Source: Bacteroidota bacterium
GTDB lineage: Bacteria; Bacteroidota; Ignavibacteria; Tepidaquicellales; Tepidaquicellaceae
Direction of reading: 5' to 3'
NCBI GenBank assembly: GCA_023429265.1
Contig: JAEYVS010000064.1
Coordinates: forward strand, 1-8,899
Length of the DNA stretch: 8,899 bases
Notes under the pieces: model-generated
Database searches by the model: none
Told to the model about the DNA's origin: nothing
Seen by the model: the letters and a program-made list of their open reading frames with translations, nothing else
Made by a program: the position numbers and the translations under genes
Shown: positions 6,692 through 8,899 of the stretch, piece after piece
How positions within the stretch are numbered: position 1 is the stretch's first letter
Layout of the letters: the number at the start of each line of letters is the position of its first letter

Positions 6692-6713
6692 ACTTAATCA
6701 ACATTTCATTAAA

Positions 6714-8899
6714 ATGAAAACAAAATTTTATCTCCTTAATTTTTTTGTTATTCTTTTTCTTTTTGTGAGTGTTGCTCAAGCACAGCAGATTGATAGCCGT
6801 TATGATACATTTGATGGCAATATCAATCCTGCTCCAAACACTCAGGTGAAAAATGTAAATATGTTTCCTGAATCAGATAATTCCGGCTTTAATGATCCTC
6901 AAGCCGAATCATTATCACCGGGCGAAGGATTTGAAACATTGCCTTTTCCTCCAGCAGGATGGGACACAACGATTGTAAACCCGGGAATAACACCTGTCCA
7001 GAGATGGAGCAGACAGGCTGTTCTTAATACAGGCAGCGGAGCTTTCGGATTAAGTTTTGGATCCGCAAAGTTTGATTTCTTTAATGCAACTGCCGGCTCT
7101 ATCCAGCATCTTCAGAGCGCAACTTTTCCAGCGTCTGTAACAGGGGAAGTATTAAGGTTTGATTGGGCTTATGCACCATACATAAATACAGCCAGGGATA
7201 CTATCATTATTCAGACTTCAACAGATGGAGTAAACTTTACAAATTTAATTATATTGTGGGGTGATACAACATCTACAATGTCAGATCCGCAGAATATGGT
7301 AACTGCTCTTAGAACCAGTAGTGCTTTTACTCCTACTGATGCTCAATGGGCATCAAAAGAGTTACCTCTACCTGTTGGTACTGTTGCAATTAGAATAGTC
7401 GCTATTGCAGGGTTCGGTAATAATTTTTACATAGATAATATAGTGAGTTATGTACCGTCTGCTCCAATGAATGGAACTTTTACAATTAATCTATCTAACC
7501 CCACAGGTGGTTCAAACTTCCAGACATTCAGAGATGCAGCTTATGCTTTGAATACAAGAGGAGTTTCAGGACCTGTTACCTTCAATGTTACACCGGGAAT
7601 ATACGGTGTTGGAAATAAATGCATTATAAATAATGTTGCGGGTACTAGCAGTACAAACAGAATACTATTTCAACCATCCGGAGCCGGTGAAGTTTTATTA
7701 TCTGATACCGGTACAGCTTCTGTAAATGATTTTATTATAATGTTATCTGGTGCAGATTGGGTCACTTTTGATGGTATAAATATGAGAGATGTAAGTACGG
7801 TTGCTGTGGGTCAGCTAAATAGAGGTTATTATCTAAATGCTTATAGGGGAATTGACGGTCCCAGGAATAACACTATTAAAAACTGTAAAATTACTTTAGG
7901 TGGAGCTTTAACACCTCCGGGAGCTTCAATCGGTGTATTAGGAACCGGTTTTATTGGCGGTACTTCTACTGTCAATGTTCCTTCTTACCCGTCAGGATCT
8001 GCTGACAGCACAAAGCTGCAGAATATCAGAGTTAATAAATCTGACAGAGGAATTGGATTCTTTGTCCCTATCAATTCACTTGCTCCATTGGCAAATCATG
8101 TACTTAGTTTTCACAATGATGTAGAAATTAGCAATTGTGTCTTAGGTGATAGTATTGCTCTGGGTTCTGCCACTTCTCCAAATGTTATTGGATTTATTCC
8201 TCAAGGGTGCAGAAATTTAAATATGTTTGGAAATAGAGTTGATTCATTAAGGAATATGTTAGTTAGCAGCACTGCTGGCGTTACTGGCATCGCTTTGCAG
8301 ATTTCTTCAGGTAAAATTTACAATAATACTGTCAAGCATTTGTTTTCCTCCAATACTACAAGCGCGGTTCCGGTATTGACGGGTATTCAAGGTGGTCCAA
8401 GTTTAGGTGATTCTTTATTTATTTTTAATAATTTTGTAACAGGTTTGAGTAAAGCTTATACTGGTGCAGCTTCAGCTACCGTCGGTGTAGTTGGTATTCA
8501 GGCAACTAACTTCGCTGCGAATACACTAACTTCTGCAAGAGTTATCGTAGCAAACAATACCGTTGATTTAAGTTCTCCAGCTCCTGTCCCTTATAGCTCA
8601 ACTTGTGTTACTTTTGGTTCAACAGGTTTAACTTATGTACTTCAGAATAATGCATTATTGAACAGGAATTCCACTTCTGCTGTTACATCTAAGTCTTTTG
8701 TAATTGCAGATGCTAATGCAACGAGGACATTTGTTTTGACAAATTATAATAACTTATATGCTTCCGGGACTAATGGATTTATAGCAGGTTATACTGCTGG
8801 ATTTGTTACAACTGCTTTAACACTTGGTGATTGGAAATTAGCAAGTTCAAGTGATACAAATTCTGTATCCGGGGATGTTGCATATGTAACCCTATTTCC
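6714..8899 (+). CDS. Secreted jelly-roll plus beta-helix protein, 3' end beyond the window
   Basis: An open frame of at least 728 codons runs from ATG 6714 to the window end with no stop or frameshift seen at the points I checked. The signal peptide has a hydrophobic core (about 6-20) and a likely cut after AQA (residue 23). Residues about 72-248 look like a choice-of-anchor J/cleaved-adhesin jelly-roll: FETLPFPPAGW (73-83), a FDWAYAPY strand, DTIIIQTSTDG and a closing NNFYIDNIV. From about 255 a beta-helix module starts (FQTFRDAAYALNTRGV then GPVTFNVTPG), the same type as the start module of the 3183 protein, followed by ADWVTFDGINM and helix rungs to the end. The N-terminal half therefore differs from its neighbour while the helix part is related. 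It is likely cell-surface or released cargo, and a T9SS sorting domain is expected past the window, but that is inference. No Shine-Dalgarno is visible. Confidence 0.88.
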   Translation, partial: MKTKFYLLNFFVILFLFVSVAQAQQIDSRYDTFDGNINPAPNTQVKNVNMFPESDNSGFNDPQAESLSPGEGFETLPFPPAGWDTTIVNPGITPVQRWSRQAVLNTGSGAFGLSFGSAKFDFFNATAGSIQHLQSATFPASVTGEVLRFDWAYAPYINTARDTIIIQTSTDGVNFTNLIILWGDTTSTMSDPQNMVTALRTSSAFTPTDAQWASKELPLPVGTVAIRIVAIAGFGNNFYIDNIVSYVPSAPMNGTFTINLSNPTGGSNFQTFRDAAYALNTRGVSGPVTFNVTPGIYGVGNKCIINNVAGTSSTNRILFQPSGAGEVLLSDTGTASVNDFIIMLSGADWVTFDGINMRDVSTVAVGQLNRGYYLNAYRGIDGPRNNTIKNCKITLGGALTPPGASIGVLGTGFIGGTSTVNVPSYPSGSADSTKLQNIRVNKSDRGIGFFVPINSLAPLANHVLSFHNDVEISNCVLGDSIALGSATSPNVIGFIPQGCRNLNMFGNRVDSLRNMLVSSTAGVTGIALQISSGKIYNNTVKHLFSSNTTSAVPVLTGIQGGPSLGDSLFIFNNFVTGLSKAYTGAASATVGVVGIQATNFAANTLTSARVIVANNTVDLSSPAPVPYSSTCVTFGSTGLTYVLQNNALLNRNSTSAVTSKSFVIADANATRTFVLTNYNNLYASGTNGFIAGYTAGFVTTALTLGDWKLASSSDTNSVSGDVAYVTLF

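Larger units (their letters stand above)
6303..6713. other. 411-bp intergenic region with terminator, palindrome and leader hairpin
   Basis: No gene is supported here. In order it holds the terminator (6360-6393), a nested palindrome (6484-6520), a GAGGAGG motif with no start codon close behind it (6544-6550), and a hairpin (6654-6691) before the next gene. The frames that cross the terminator on either strand (6209-6460 +, 6292-6489 -) are not gene-like. Confidence 0.6.

Overview
The window looks like an AT-rich chromosome segment from a bacterium of the Bacteroidota/Chlorobi group, most likely Ignavibacteria or a close relative. The main reason is the C-terminal type IX secretion (T9SS) sorting domain of the 1039-residue protein, with its NYPNPFNP motif and a GREVATLVN segment, a form typical of Ignavibacteria. 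Weak or absent Shine-Dalgarno sequences before most genes, and long secreted beta-helix proteins, fit this. The assignment is inferred from protein style, not from a marker gene.

Layout, all genes on the + strand. Positions 1-17 are the 3' end of a tRNA cut by the window edge, followed by a hairpin (26-52) and a short GIY-YIG nuclease remnant (61-162). A hairpin with a T7 tract (191-219) lies just before a small SET-domain protein methyltransferase (237-632). Next is a two-component pair whose stop and start codons overlap: a four-helix membrane histidine kinase of the NarX/DesK type (715-1794) and a NarL/FixJ-type response regulator (1794-2435). A 338-bp intergenic stretch holds an imperfect direct repeat and a strong ribosome binding site before a small secreted protein (2774-3130). 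Then comes a large secreted beta-helix protein with an Fn3-like domain and a T9SS signal (3183-6302), closed by a strong terminator (6360-6393). A 411-bp gap with a nested palindrome and a leader hairpin precedes a second large secreted protein (6714 to beyond the window end) with a jelly-roll (choice-of-anchor J-like) domain and a beta-helix related to the first.

How the parts relate. The kinase and regulator clearly form one signalling unit. Its targets are unknown; the repeats just downstream make the secreted-protein genes plausible but unproven candidates. The two large proteins look like paralogous cell-surface or released T9SS cargo. The SET methyltransferase stands alone, with no evident substrate nearby. 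No CRISPR array, complete insertion sequence or clear new defence system is visible. The points most worth checking are the tRNA/GIY-YIG junction, the bacterial SET protein, the terminator-like hairpins in two leaders, the direct repeats after the regulator gene, and the tandem beta-helix cargo.
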